Notes: a model not told the origin generated them from the letters alone. 46,580 nucleotides of DNA from Psychrobacter sp. JCM 18901 (GCF_000586435.1 NZ_BAWH01000024.1:1-46580), one strand, 5' to 3'. Positions 10,330 through 20,626 are shown, counted from the stretch's first letter. Translations and numbers: made by a program.

Positions 10330-10503
10330 TAGGGCGTGTCCTCATTTTAAAAATGGTGATAAAAATGAGATAAATTGCCGTCAAACGAGGAAAATAGTGC
10401 AGATAATATCGAGATATTGACCAACTATTTGACGATGTTTGGCAAAATTTAGCTGTTTTTAGCCCATTTAGAGGGCACTCGTTTGAATTGAGGACACGCC
10501 CTA
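10330..10503. mobile_element. MITE-like element, copy 1 (174 bp)
   Basis: Non-coding element with perfect 13-bp terminal inverted repeats, GGGCGTGTCCTCA and TGAGGACACGCCC, flanked by TA on both sides (10330-10331 and 10502-10503), as expected for a TA target duplication. A subterminal hairpin, ctcatttt (10341-10348) with aaaatgag (10362-10369), lies at the left end. Copy 2 is at 17051-17224, the same length with about 19 substitutions and no indel by eye. It has no transposase and must move in trans. It lies in the 310-base gap between yejA and gloB. Confidence 0.85.
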
Positions 10504-10553
10504 GATAATTTAAAATAACACGTAACAAAAATAACTACCGGTAAGGATTTAAT

Positions 10554-11333
10554 ATGAGTATTCGTATTCACCCAATCAAAGCATTTAGCGATAACTATAT
10601 CTGGACATTGATTAATGAAAATAATAAGCAGGCGATTGTCATTGATCCAGGTCAAGCCCAGCCGGTCATTGATTATCTAGAGACGCATGAGCTCGAACTA
10701 ACATCGATTTGGACGACTCACCATCATCATGATCATATCGGCGGCGTCGCAGAGTTGCAGGAATCGTATCCGATGACTCATCTGGTTGCGCATAGTGAGC
10801 ATGGCGTCGATGAAGATCAAACTATCAAAGACGGTAGCACGGTGAGCGCATGGGGCTGCTCTGCGCAAGTCTGGGATGTATCAGGGCATACCGCTAGCCA
10901 TATGGCCTATATCTTAGATATAGATGGGCAAAAGCATTGTTTCTGCGGTGATACGTTGTTTAGTGCAGGTTGTGGACGTGTGTTTACTGGTACGATTGAG
11001 CAACTGCATGAGAGCTTTAAGCGTTTGAACGGCTTGCCTCATGAGGCGCTACTGTATCCGGCGCATGAATATACGGCCAGTAACCTACGTTTTGGTCTAT
11101 CTATTGAACCTGACAATGAATCGATGCAGCAAGCCTTAGCACGAGCAGAGGTACAAACTGAACAAGGCATGGCAACGCTACCAGTGACACTAGAGCATGA
11201 GCGCACGGTAAATGTGTTTTTACGTACACAAGAGCCGAGTGTAATCGCAGGAGTTAAATCCAAAATGCCTATCGATGATGAGAAGTCGTTAACGGTATTT
11301 GCAGCGTTACGTGAGCTGAAAAACAACTTTTAA
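10554..11333 (+). CDS. gloB: Hydroxyacylglutathione hydrolase (glyoxalase II)
   Basis: Hydrolyses S-lactoylglutathione to lactate and glutathione, the second step of methylglyoxal detoxification in the cytoplasm. The 259-aa metallo-beta-lactamase fold protein has the dinuclear metal motif THHHHDH (in TTHHHHDHIGG), then SGHTASHM, FCGDTLFSAGCGR and YPAHEYT, all as in GloB. The start at 10554 is preceded by TAAGGA. The frame is intact. Its position between yejA and yejB is unusual, since it has no known role in peptide uptake. The nearby MITE copy ends 50 bases upstream of its start and may have reshaped its promoter. Confidence 0.96.
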   Translation: MSIRIHPIKAFSDNYIWTLINENNKQAIVIDPGQAQPVIDYLETHELELTSIWTTHHHHDHIGGVAELQESYPMTHLVAHSEHGVDEDQTIKDGSTVSAWGCSAQVWDVSGHTASHMAYILDIDGQKHCFCGDTLFSAGCGRVFTGTIEQLHESFKRLNGLPHEALLYPAHEYTASNLRFGLSIEPDNESMQQALARAEVQTEQGMATLPVTLEHERTVNVFLRTQEPSVIAGVKSKMPIDDEKSLTVFAALRELKNNF

Positions 11334-11436
11334 AGTAAGTTTTTAACAAATAGTTTGCTTTTAAGCACCTATTTAATACACCACAATTCGCTGCTGAACG
11401 TCATTGCTATCTCTCTTTATTTAGGAAGTCGCCATT

Positions 11437-12504
11437 ATGGGTCGTTATATCTTAAAAAGACTACTACTGATATTGCCGACACTATTTTTGATATTGCTTG
11501 CCAATTTTGTGATCGTACAGGCGGCACCGGGCGGGCCTGTTGAGCAGCAGCTGGCAATTATTGAGCAGGGCGCAAAAGATAATGCGCTTGGCGGTAATAT
11601 TGGTGCGGGCAGTGCAGGTGGCAACGACAGTACTTATCAAGGCACGCGTGGTCTCTCTGAGGAGATGGTCGCTGCGATCAATGCTCAATATGGCTTTGAT
11701 AAATCCGCTCCAGAGCGATTTTGGCTCATGCTAAAGAACTACGCTCAGCTAGATTTGGTGAGTCGTTTTTAAGGGCAGTCGGTGACCGATCTTATCATAG
11801 AGAAGCTGCCAGTCTCGATATCGCTTGGGCTGTGGAGTACGTTGCTCATCTATATGATCGCTATTCCGCTAGGCGTCTATAAAGCGATGCATCATGGCTC
11901 AGGCATTGATAAAGCCACTGCTATGCTGCTAGCGATCGGACATGCAATACCTGTGTTTGTCTTCGCAGTGATTTTACTGGTTTTCTTTGCAGGTGGCAGC
12001 TATTGGAATATCTTTCCATTACAGGGACTGACGTCCGAAAATTTTGATCAGCTAAGCGCGCTTGGTAAAGTAAAAGATTATTTTTGGCATTTAGCGTTAC
12101 CGCTGCTGGCAAGTACTGTAGGCGGTTTTGCAGGTTTGACCTATTTGACCAAATTCAGCTTTTTAGAGGAACTAGGCAAGCAGTATGTACTGACCGCTCG
12201 TGCTAAAGGCTTAGGTGAGCGTCAGGTGCTATACGGCCATGTTTTTCGCAATGCGATGTTGATTATTATCGCAGGTATTCCAGCCGCTATCGTTGGTATC
12301 TTCTTCGCGGGTAATTTTTTGATTGAGATTATCTTTAAACTTGATGGCCTCGGTTTACTAGGTTTTGAAGCCATTCAACAACGCGATTATCCAGTGATAT
12401 TTGGCACACTATTTATCTTTACCTTAGTGGGGCTGCTACTGCAGTTAATCAGTGATTTGAGCTATCACTTAATCGATCCTCGTATTGACTTTGAGGGGCG
12501 CTAA
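11437..12504 (+). CDS. yejB: YejB-type peptide ABC transporter permease (in-frame stop from three clustered one-base losses)
   Basis: Inner-membrane permease of the binding-protein-dependent family. The N-terminus, [17 protein letters not shown], and [12 protein letters not shown] match YejB closely. The C-terminal half carries the EAA loop ([29 protein letters not shown]) and ends DPRIDFEGR as in E. coli. A TAA at 11770-11772 interrupts the frame, yet both sides are in the same phase. The intervening residues do not fit the family (DLVSRF instead of about DFGESFFK). Adding T to 11754-11756, T to 11766-11770 and G to 11773-11775 restores [16 protein letters not shown]. The corrected product is 356 aa. 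It overlaps yejE at TAATG. Confidence 0.88.
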
Positions 12505-13616
12505 TGTCAAATAATCAACCTTCACCAAATCGCAGTACTATTAATAGCGAACCAGATAAAGCGCCAATGCCTGAGCAGCTATCTACCACAAAAAAGCAAC
12601 GCTTGAACCCTATCTGGCAAGCACGACTCAATCGCTTTCGTCAAAATAGACTTGGGGTGATATCGCTGTTTGTTTTCGCAGTGATATTTGTTATTTGTAT
12701 GGCAGCTAACGTCATTGCCAATGACAAACCTTTACTGGTTCAATATCAAGGCGATTATTACTTTCCGGTATTAAAGGCCTATCCTGAAACGACGTTTGGC
12801 GGTGTATTTGAGACCGAAACCAATTATAAAGACCCTGCAGTGCAGTCGCTGATTGATGAGCAAGGGTTTTATATAATGCCGCCTATTCCGTTTGCCGACC
12901 AGACGCCCAACGTCGAGCTTGGTCTGCCTTATCCAGCAGCACCCAATGCTCAGAACTGGCTTGGTACTGATGATATGGGACGTGATGTGCTGGCACGGAT
13001 ACTTTATGGTATGCGAGTGTCGTTACTGTTTGGTCTGGCCTTGACGCTTGCGGGTGCACTGATTGGGATTATCGTCGGTGCGGTACAAGGTTATTATGGC
13101 GGCTGGGTAGATCTGGCAGGGCAGCGATTTATGGAAGTATGGGGCGGTATGCCTCAGCTGTTTATGATTATTATTTTGGTCAGTCTGTTTAGTCCCAGCA
13201 TTATTATGCTGTTCGCCATGATGCTACTGTTCGGTTGGATGGGTTTGGTCGGTTTGGTACGGGCAGAGTTCTTACGAGCCCGCAACTTTGACTATGTGCG
13301 AGCTGCACGCAATTTAGGTGTTTCGGACAGCCAAATCATGCTTAGACATATCTTACCCAATGCGTTAGCTTCTAGTTTGTCGCAGTTGCCATTTATTCTA
13401 ACGGCCAATATTATCGCTTTGACTGCGCTGGATTTCTTGGGATATGGATTGCCACCTGGCTCGCCGTCTATTGGTGAGCTAATGGTACAAGGGAAGAACA
13501 ACCTTGATGCACCATGGCTTGCCTTGTCAGGATTCTTTAGTTTGACCTTTATTTTGTCATTGCTCATCTTCGTCGGCGAAGCGCTGCGTGATGCATTTGA
13601 TCCAAGGCGTTCTTAA
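12504..13616 (+). CDS. yejE: YejE-type peptide ABC transporter permease
   Basis: Second inner-membrane permease of the Yej importer, 370 aa and intact. An N-terminal cytoplasmic tail is followed by membrane helix 1 (about residues 50-70), a periplasmic domain with the FADQTPNVELGLPYP type sequence, then NWLGTDDMGRDVLARILYGMRVSL and five helices typical of DppC/OppC-type permeases. The EAA loop is ARNFDYVRAARNLGVSDSQI; the end is GEALRDAFDPRRS. The start overlaps the yejB stop by one base, and yejF begins one base after its stop, so the three are translationally coupled. Confidence 0.93.
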   Translation: MSNNQPSPNRSTINSEPDKAPMPEQLSTTKKQRLNPIWQARLNRFRQNRLGVISLFVFAVIFVICMAANVIANDKPLLVQYQGDYYFPVLKAYPETTFGGVFETETNYKDPAVQSLIDEQGFYIMPPIPFADQTPNVELGLPYPAAPNAQNWLGTDDMGRDVLARILYGMRVSLLFGLALTLAGALIGIIVGAVQGYYGGWVDLAGQRFMEVWGGMPQLFMIIILVSLFSPSIIMLFAMMLLFGWMGLVGLVRAEFLRARNFDYVRAARNLGVSDSQIMLRHILPNALASSLSQLPFILTANIIALTALDFLGYGLPPGSPSIGELMVQGKNNLDAPWLALSGFFSLTFILSLLIFVGEALRDAFDPRRS

Positions 13617-13617
13617 T

Positions 13618-15296
13618 ATGACTAAAAATATTATCGCCACCGAGCACAGCAACGCACAAAATGAAATCCCTAATAGTGCACAAGATAAGCTTATGCTAAC
13701 CGTAGATAAGCTTACTATCATAACTGCTACAGGCATCCAGTTGGTCGATGCGCTGTCTTATGAGCTAAGACAAGGGCAAACATTAGCCATCGTTGGTGAG
13801 TCAGGCTCTGGCAAATCAATTGCCAGTCTTGCGCTATTAGGTCTGTTACCAGATAGTTTGACCATCACGGGTGTGGTACAGCTTGCAAATACGGCAGGTA
13901 TGTCTACCTTGCCCATAGCGAATGATAAGGCGCGTAATGCTGCATTGCAGTCTATTCGCGGACAGAGTATCGGTATGGTGTTTCAAGAGCCGATGACCGC
14001 ATTAAATCCGTTGCATACGGTCGCCAAACAAATCGCTGAATCGTTGCGTCTAGTTGGCGTGCCTAAGAAGCAATGGCAAGAAACCAGCATTGCTTTGCTA
14101 AATGATGTCAATATTACAGATCCTGCTGACAAGTTGAACCGTTACCCACATGAGTTATCAGGCGGTCAGCGTCAGCGAGTAATGATTGCGATGGCATTGG
14201 CTCAGCAGCCTGATATTTTAATTGCTGATGAGCAACGACTGCGCTCGATGTTACCTTGCAACATGAGATTTTAGCGCTACTAGATGATCTCAAAAGCAAG
14301 CACAATATGGCGATGATATTAATCAGTCATGATCTCAATTTGGTCAGGCGCTATAGTGATGAGGTCATCGTTATGCGCCAAGGTCAAACCATCGAACAGG
14401 GTCAAACGTCAGCGGTATTTGATCAGCCTAAAGCTGATTATACCCGCACACTTATCAAGCAAGACTTTGGGCAAGCATTAACCATAGAAGACGATAACGC
14501 AGATAAACAATCAATCGTATTAGAAGTGACGCGTCTTAACGTACAGTTCCCAATTGAAAAAGGTCTGCTTGGAGGTACCAAGCGCTGGTTCGATGCGGTC
14601 AAAGATGTCGATATGACGCTACAAAAAGGCCAAGCATTGGGTATCGTCGGTGAGTCTGGCTCTGGAAAAACCACCATTGCGCTGGGGCTTAGCCAACTAC
14701 TGAGCAACCAAGCACGTGTGAATGGCAGATAGTGGTCAACGGGCAAGATATCTCAGCATTGTCCAAAAAAAGCGCTACGTAACTTCCGCTCGCAGATACA
14801 GATGGTATTTCAGGATCCATTTGCCAGTATTAATCCGCGTATGACGGTCATGCAAATCGTGGAAGAAGGATTGCTGGTACAAGACGTGGAAAAAGTTGCC
14901 CGTCAGCAAGCGGTGCTAGATAGTCTTGCTACGGTACATCTGCCTTTAGCATTTGCGCAGCGTTATCCTCATGAGCTGTCAGGTGGCCAGCGTCAACGGG
15001 TGGCACTGGCGCGTGCACTCATTATGAAACCAAGCTTACTTATATTGGATGAGCCGACCTCTGCGCTCGACAGTACCACACAGGTCACAGTAGTTAGTTT
15101 ATTACGTGAAATTCAAGAAAGACTGCAAATCAGCTATGTTTTTATCAGTCATGATCTCAAGGTAGTACGTGCACTGTGTCAGCATATTATGGTGTTAAAA
15201 CAAGGCATTTGCGTAGAATCTGGACGTACCGAAGATCTTTTCAATCATCCACAACATACTTACACTCAGCAATTATTAAGGGCAAGTACTGACTAG
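13618..15296 (+). CDS. yejF: YejF-type ATPase with two ABC domains (three frame breaks)
   Basis: Cytoplasmic energy-coupling subunit, two fused ABC ATPase domains, corrected length 559 aa. Domain 1: Walker A GESGSGKS, Q-loop VFQEPMTALNP, signature LSGGQRQRVMIA, Walker B ILIADEPTTALD after correction, and H-loop LISHDL. Domain 2: GESGSGKTT, VFQDPFASINPR, LSGGQRQRVALARAL, ILDEPTSALD, FISHDLKVV. Breaks: C at 14233 should be CC, GG at 14724-14725 should be GGG, and A7 at 14765-14771 should be A6. ATG 13618 is chosen because AAGG at 13604-13607 precedes it and an upstream ATG at 13588 lies inside yejE. Confidence 0.92.
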
Positions 15297-15520
15297 TTTA
15301 AACGACTTACTGTAGCCACTTAGATTGATCAATCAAACTAAGCGACTAAAATAAGCGGCTTGGTATAAAATTGACACATCACAGTTCATAATAATAGCGA
15401 CATAACGAAAAAAGCAGTGGTACAATAATTTTAGAGAGCTGCCCATTTTATAATGCTGTGATGCGTATCTTTATACATTCTGGCGCTCGTAAATTAGTAA
15501 TATTTAACTGGCTGGCAAAA

Positions 15521-15540
15521 ACGGTCTTTAACGGTCTTTA
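15521..15540 (+). repeat. Direct tandem repeat of 10 bp
   Basis: ACGGTCTTTA occurs twice back to back, 40 bases upstream of the alcohol dehydrogenase ATG. It may be a small duplication or a regulatory direct repeat; nothing further can be said. Confidence 0.5.
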
Positions 15541-15579
15541 TTGCAGTTAAAACCATCATTAAAAAGGATTTTTGTGCTC

Positions 15580-16884
15580 ATGAAAACACGAAACAGTATT
15601 ACTAAATTGGTAAAGAACAACAGCTTGCAGCATGCTGGTTATTTGGCTGTCGCTAAGACTCGGGCAAAGGTATTAAAAGCAGTATCTTATGTGATACCTA
15701 TCAGAAGACCGATGTTATTCGTTGGTGAGACTGCCTGCGATGAGCTATGCGATATGCTTATCAATGAAGGCAATACCAATGTGTTTATTGTCACGGATAC
15801 AGTGCTCAACAAACTGGGCATACCTGCAAAAGTTACCGATTATCTAGATGCGAAAAATATCAGTTATCACATCTATGACGGTATTACGCCAGATCCTACT
15901 TTTAAAGTAGTTGAAGAAGGGCTACGTCAGTCTATAGAAGCCAATTGTGACTCTATCGTAGCCATTGGCGGCGGCTCAGTAATCGATGCGGCTAAAATGA
16001 TAGCCATGTCTCAAGGCAACAAGTGCAAGCCAAAGCAGCTAATCGGTATTCTTAAAGCAAGAAAGCCTGCGACTCCGCTATACTGCGTACCAACGACGGC
16101 TGGCACGGGTTCAGAAGCGACACTTGGCGCAGTAGTATCGGATGATAAAACGCATCAGAAAGCACTGTCTATCGATCCAAGAATGGTACCGCTAGCCGCA
16201 GCGATTGATCCAGTTATTATGAAAGGCATGCCAGCCCATATTACAGCAGATACTGGTATTGATGTATTGACCCATGCTTTAGAAGCATGGATGAGTGCCA
16301 ATGCCAGCGTAGAGACAGATTACTATGCAGCCTCTGCCGTAAAGTCTGTTATGCATTATCTACCACTAGCTTATAAAGACGGTGGCAATCTAAAAGCAAG
16401 AGAAGAGATGGGTATTGCTGCTCATTACGGCGGGATCGCCTTTAATAAAGCAGGTCTGGGCTATGTGCATGCTATCGCGCATCAGTTAGGCGCTTACTAT
16501 AGTATTCCTCATGGTCGTGCCAACGCCATCGTGTTGCCTTATGTGCTCGACGTCAATCGCAAAGCGAGCAAGAAAAGACTGGCTGCATTGGCTAAAAGAA
16601 CCGGTATGGTACAGAATGGTCAAGCAGCTAATGGCGATAGTGAGATAGCAGATAACCTGATTGCGCAAGTTAGAGGCTTGATTGCAGATCTAAATATTGA
16701 TCCGACTGTCAATGGTATGCAAACCAGCGACTTTAATGATATTGCAAAGGCAGCTGCAAAAGAAGTCAGTGATACTTATGCCGTGCCAACCTATCTGTCA
16801 GCCGCTGAGATCAAAGAAATTCTAACGAAAATTAAGCAGGCAAGTGACGAACGTGCTGATAGTAATAATGAAACAGCGTCATAG
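15580..16884 (+). CDS. Iron-containing (group III) alcohol dehydrogenase
   Basis: NAD(P)-dependent metal alcohol dehydrogenase or aldehyde reductase, 434 aa from this ATG. The nucleotide site reads SIVAIGGGSVIDAAK. The family signature PTTAGTGSEATLGAVV is present, and the metal ligands lie in TADTGIDVLTHALEAW (Asp and His), HAIAHQLG and IPHGRANAI. Substrate cannot be told from sequence. A basic stretch of about 40 residues precedes the domain. AAGGA at 15564-15568 is 11 bases before ATG 15580 and 5 before an in-frame GTG at 15574, so GTG may be the real start. The frame is intact and a terminator follows. Confidence 0.9.
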   Translation: MKTRNSITKLVKNNSLQHAGYLAVAKTRAKVLKAVSYVIPIRRPMLFVGETACDELCDMLINEGNTNVFIVTDTVLNKLGIPAKVTDYLDAKNISYHIYDGITPDPTFKVVEEGLRQSIEANCDSIVAIGGGSVIDAAKMIAMSQGNKCKPKQLIGILKARKPATPLYCVPTTAGTGSEATLGAVVSDDKTHQKALSIDPRMVPLAAAIDPVIMKGMPAHITADTGIDVLTHALEAWMSANASVETDYYAASAVKSVMHYLPLAYKDGGNLKAREEMGIAAHYGGIAFNKAGLGYVHAIAHQLGAYYSIPHGRANAIVLPYVLDVNRKASKKRLAALAKRTGMVQNGQAANGDSEIADNLIAQVRGLIADLNIDPTVNGMQTSDFNDIAKAAAKEVSDTYAVPTYLSAAEIKEILTKIKQASDERADSNNETAS

Positions 16885-16911
16885 TTTTTGATAAAGCTAG
16901 TGTTATTAAAA

Positions 16912-16952
16912 TAAAAAAAAGTCTATTACTCTTTGGAGGATAGGCTTTTTTA
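16912..16952 (+). terminator. Rho-independent terminator after alcohol dehydrogenase
   Basis: The stem agtctat (16920-16926) pairs with ataggct (16940-16946), with an A8 tract before and T6 after. Confidence 0.75.
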
Positions 16953-17050
16953 ATGCATTTGAGATAATAAAGTTTCCGTCTTATTTCCATAGTTAACTCA
17001 TACTAAAATATATAATCGTTATCAAACAACCGTTTAATTTATCTTGTGAT

Positions 17051-17224
17051 TAGGGCGTGTCCTCATTTTAAAAATGGTGATAAAAATGAGATAAATTGCA
17101 GTCAAACAAGGAAAATAGCGCAGATAATATCGAGATATTAGTCAGCTATTTGACACCGTTTGGCAAGATTTAGCCATTTTTAACCCATTTAGATGACTAT
17201 CGATTGAATTGAGGACACGCCCTA
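17051..17224. mobile_element. MITE-like element, copy 2 (174 bp)
   Basis: Second copy of the element at 10330-10503 in the same orientation: the same GGGCGTGTCCTCA and TGAGGACACGCCC ends, TA on both flanks, and the first 49 bases identical to copy 1. About 19 substitutions occur in the interior and no indel is seen. It lies in the 454-base gap between the alcohol dehydrogenase and msrAB, 114 bases before the msrAB start. Confidence 0.85.
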
Positions 17225-17338
17225 AACTCAGTTGATAAAAAATATCTTAATAAACTGTAAATATATAACAGTATAGGAATGTTTCAGTGATACAAAAGCG
17301 TTAGGATATTTAAAGGACATTACGCTTAGGAGATTTTT

Positions 17339-18552
17339 ATGAATCGCATATTACCATCTAAAATCATAGGGTTAGTTATCATAGCGAGTAGTGCGATTTA
17401 CGCAGGCTGCGCATCAACTGAAAACAGCTCTACTATAAAGAACACAACTGCCGCTAACCCATATGCACCGACTACACCAGGATTAGCAGTAGCCACGGTA
17501 GCGGGTGGGTGTTTTTGGTGTGTTGAAGCAGGTTATGAAAAAATCCCTGGCGTGGTAGAGGTCGTATCTGGCTATACGGGTGGCACCGCTGAAAACCCAA
17601 CCTACAAGCAGGTATCAGCAGGTGGTACTGGGCATACAGAAGCCGCGCAGGTGTATTATGATCCTAAGAAAATTACTTACAATGGCATAGTACAGGCGCT
17701 ATGGAGAATCGCTGATCCTACTGATGATAAAGGCAGTATGTTGATCGTGGCACACAGTATCGTCCAGCGATTTTTTATAACAATGCGCAAGAAAAGCAAA
17801 TCGCAGAAGCGGCCAAGCAATCACTGCAAGCATCTGGTGTGTATGATAAACCAGTAGTGATTGAGATTGTTCCTGCTAGCACTTTTTATCCTGCTGAAGA
17901 GTATCATCAGGATTACTACAAAAAGAACCCAATACGCTATAAAGCCTATACCTTCAATTCTGGTCGCTATCAGTTTATCGAGAGTGTCTATGGTAAAAAC
18001 TATGAGCTTGATTTTAGTAAGTTTACGCCCGAAGCAGATAGCACACAGCCAGTGACGTCAAATAATACATCGGATAGCAAAGTAAGCAAAGGTTTTAACC
18101 CAGATACATTCGTAAAACCTTCACAAGATGCGCTAAAGAAGTCCCTTAGTGACATTCAGTACAAAGTCACCCAAAAAGAGGGTACTGAGCGCGCCTTTGA
18201 TAATGAGTATTGGGATAACAAAGAGCCTGGATTATATGTAGACGTCGTATCTGGTGAGCCACTGTATTCTTCGCGTGATAAATATAAATCTGGTACGGGC
18301 TGGCCGAGCTTTACTCGTCCATTGGATACGAGCTTAGTGGTTGAAAAGCCAGATCGAGGGATATTTGGAACCCGTACTGAAATTCGTAGCCGTTACGCGG
18401 ACTCACACGTAGGCCATGTATTTGACGACGGTCCAGCACCCACAGGCAAGCGCTATTGCATGAACTCAGCAGCTCTCCGCTTTATTCCGCTTGCAGATAT
18501 GGAAGCTGCTGGTTATGGTGACTGGATAGATGATGTAAAACCAGTTGGTTAG
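17339..18552 (+). CDS. msrAB: Fused peptide methionine sulfoxide reductase MsrA-MsrB, probable lipoprotein (one frame break)
   Basis: Repairs both S- and R-methionine sulfoxide in envelope proteins. A hydrophobic leader ends at IYAGC (Cys about residue 22), probably a lipobox, so export and lipid anchoring are likely. The MsrA domain has catalytic [34 protein letters not shown] and, after correction, [10 protein letters not shown] and [11 protein letters not shown]. The MsrB domain has [33 protein letters not shown] with the catalytic Cys. The zinc-binding CxxC pairs of many MsrBs are absent. C at 17734 should be CC; the corrected length is 404 aa. PilB-type fusions in Neisseria are the known parallel. 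Confidence 0.93.
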
Positions 18553-18570
18553 TGCTATTTCCTATCACTC

Positions 18571-18615
18571 AACCAAATAAAAAGGACGCATCATATGCGT
18601 CCTTTTTATTTGGTT
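18571..18615. terminator. Bidirectional terminator with 21-bp perfect stem
   Basis: aaccaaataaaaaggacgca plus t (18571-18591) pairs perfectly with its complement at 18595-18615 across a 3-base loop. A- and T-tracts lie within the stem on both strands. It separates convergent msrAB and folE. Confidence 0.9.
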
Positions 18616-18649
18616 GTTATTCACAACAGCCTAATCAATTAACAGCGAC

Positions 18650-19261
18650 TTAAAACGCTGGTTGACGTTTAGGTACCGCACCCAAAAATTCATTACGGGC
18701 TTGATTGTCGTGTTGATATTCACCAAGCATCGCGGTACTACGCGTGGTTGAATGTTGTTTGCTAACACCGCGCATCATCATACACATATGCGATGCATCC
18801 ATGACGACTGCTACACCGCGGCAGCCAGTAACATCCATGATAGTATGTGCAATCTGCTCACTTAGGTTTTCTTGTATTTGTAAACGACGGGCAAACATAT
18901 CGACGATACGGGCAAATTTTGACAGTCCCAGTACTTGGCCGTCAGGTAAGTAGCCGATATGAGCGACACCATGGAACGGTAGCATATGATGCTCACACAG
19001 TGAATAAAACTCAATGTTCTGTACCAGTACCAGCTCGCGATTGGCTGATGGAAACACAGCATCATTGACCACTTCTTCTATGCTTTGATGATAGCCTTGA
19101 GTCAGATGGGCAAAGGCCTTTGCAGCACGTACAGGCGTATCTAGCAAACCCGGACGATCTAAGTCTTCGCCAGTTGAAGCAATCAGTTGGCGATAAGATT
19201 CGGTACTTTCTTTATAATCTGGGGTTATGATGGGGGTGTTACTCATAAGTTTGGCAGCCAT
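18650..19261 (-). CDS. folE: GTP cyclohydrolase I
   Basis: Converts GTP to 7,8-dihydroneopterin triphosphate, the first step of tetrahydrofolate synthesis. It is intact, 203 aa from the upstream ATG. Signatures: [17 protein letters not shown] with zinc-binding Cys and His, [20 protein letters not shown], and [18 protein letters not shown] with the second zinc cysteine, typical of the zinc-dependent FolE (type IA). An in-frame ATG at 19246 ([11 protein letters not shown]) gives 198 aa; neither start has an obvious ribosome binding site, so the start is undecided. It is divergent from fabI over 526 bases. Confidence 0.94.
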   Translation of the reverse strand: MAAKLMSNTPIITPDYKESTESYRQLIASTGEDLDRPGLLDTPVRAAKAFAHLTQGYHQSIEEVVNDAVFPSANRELVLVQNIEFYSLCEHHMLPFHGVAHIGYLPDGQVLGLSKFARIVDMFARRLQIQENLSEQIAHTIMDVTGCRGVAVVMDASHMCMMMRGVSKQHSTTRSTAMLGEYQHDNQARNEFLGAVPKRQPAF

Positions 19262-19787
19262 CCAAAATGTGGGTGTAGCTTAACGTTGAATCCTATCATG
19301 TGAGGATTCTTATAAAAATTGTGCAAGCTGGGAAGGGCTGTGATTATACTCGAAATCTGCTGAACTTCATACTGCTGTGGCTAGCAGTTGAGTCTTTAAT
19401 CAATAAAGGGGTGCTTGGTACTTAATCGAAACGGTTGTAGTGTTAATATTCGAAGTGCAATTTTCTCATAAAATAAGCAAACTACTATAGTCTGAGTATT
19501 TTATCGTGAAGCGTTGATGCTAAAATGCAATCTAATAACTCACGAAAAACTCTCACTGTCGATACTACTTGAAGTGATAAACTGCTATTAGTCATTTTGA
19601 CGTTATTAGTTGTTTGTATCAGTCAATCCAATAACAAGCACCAAATACAGTTTACGACTGTTTACTTAAATTAATTCGTGTATAATAACTCATCTTTTCA
19701 TTTGTACTATTTAGTAGTCTCAATCTTCTAATTACTCTAAATAAATTCTTATTCTAAATCATCTCGATTGATTCAAAAGGAAATCTT
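19262..19787. other. Divergent intergenic region between folE and fabI
   Basis: No coding frame or RNA gene is seen in 526 bases. It contains TATAAT at 19681-19686 preceded directly by TG, a plausible fabI -10 box about 100 bases before the start. The minus-strand TATAAT at 19343-19348 could serve folE. The rest is unexplained. Confidence 0.4.
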
Positions 19788-20598
19788 ATGCTACTGCAAG
19801 GACAACGATTTGTCGTAACTGGCATCGCAAGTAAACTCTCTATCGCTTGGGCTATCGCAGAAGCGCTGCACCGCGAAGGGGCATCACTAATTCTGACTTA
19901 CCCGAATGACAAAATCAAAAAACGCGTCGATATGGCCGCTGAAAAATTTGAAGCAGATTTGGTTCTAGAATGTGACGTAGCTTCTGATGAGTCAATTGCT
20001 GCGTGCTTTAAGCAAGTGACTGCTCATTGGGGCGACGGTATTGATGGTGTGGTACATGCCATTGGTTTTGCACCGATGGATCAGCTAGACGGCGATTTTG
20101 TTAGCGCAACGACTCGTGAAGGCAGTCACATCGCGCATGACATCTCTAGCTATAGCTTCGTTGCATTGGCTAAAGCGGCTCGTGAATTACTAGCGATGCG
20201 CCATGGTTCTATGTTGACACTGACTTATGAAGGTAGCATTTCAGTATTGCCAAACTATAATGTCATGGGTATGGCAAAAGCCAGTTTAGAAGCCAGTGTT
20301 CGTTATTTAGCAACGTCTATGGGCGGTGAAGGTATCCGTGTTAATGCGATATCTGCAGGTCCTATCCGCACGCTAGCGGCTAGTGGTATCAAATCTTTCC
20401 GTAAAATGCTCGATATCAGCGAAAAAAATTGCGCCATTACAACGCAATATCACACAGACAGAAGTAGGTAACGCTGCGTTATTCTTATTGTCGCCGTGGG
20501 CATCTGGTATCACAGGTGAGATTATGTTCGTTGATGCGGGTTTCAATACAGTTGCTATCAGCGAGCAGTTGATGATGCTTGATGAACCAGCACAGTAA
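19788..20598 (+). CDS. fabI: Enoyl-[acyl-carrier-protein] reductase (NADH), FabI (one frame break)
   Basis: Catalyses the last reduction in each fatty-acid elongation cycle; target of triclosan-type inhibitors. It is an SDR fold of corrected length 269 aa. The nucleotide-binding start is [32 protein letters not shown] and the catalytic pair in [15 protein letters not shown] (Tyr, six residues, Lys) match FabI, as does [18 protein letters not shown]. The frame breaks in A7 at 20422-20428, which should be A6: [17 protein letters not shown] then continues to [17 protein letters not shown]. An essential gene broken in this way argues for a base-call error. AAAGGA precedes the ATG. Confidence 0.95.
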
Positions 20599-20626
20599 TT
20601 GTTATAGATGATTCGTTTGATAATAG

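Noticed and set aside
10244..10330. Hairpin-rich sequence after yejA as a terminator
   Set aside because: Short self-complementary pieces such as agcatatatgct occur but no T-tract follows.
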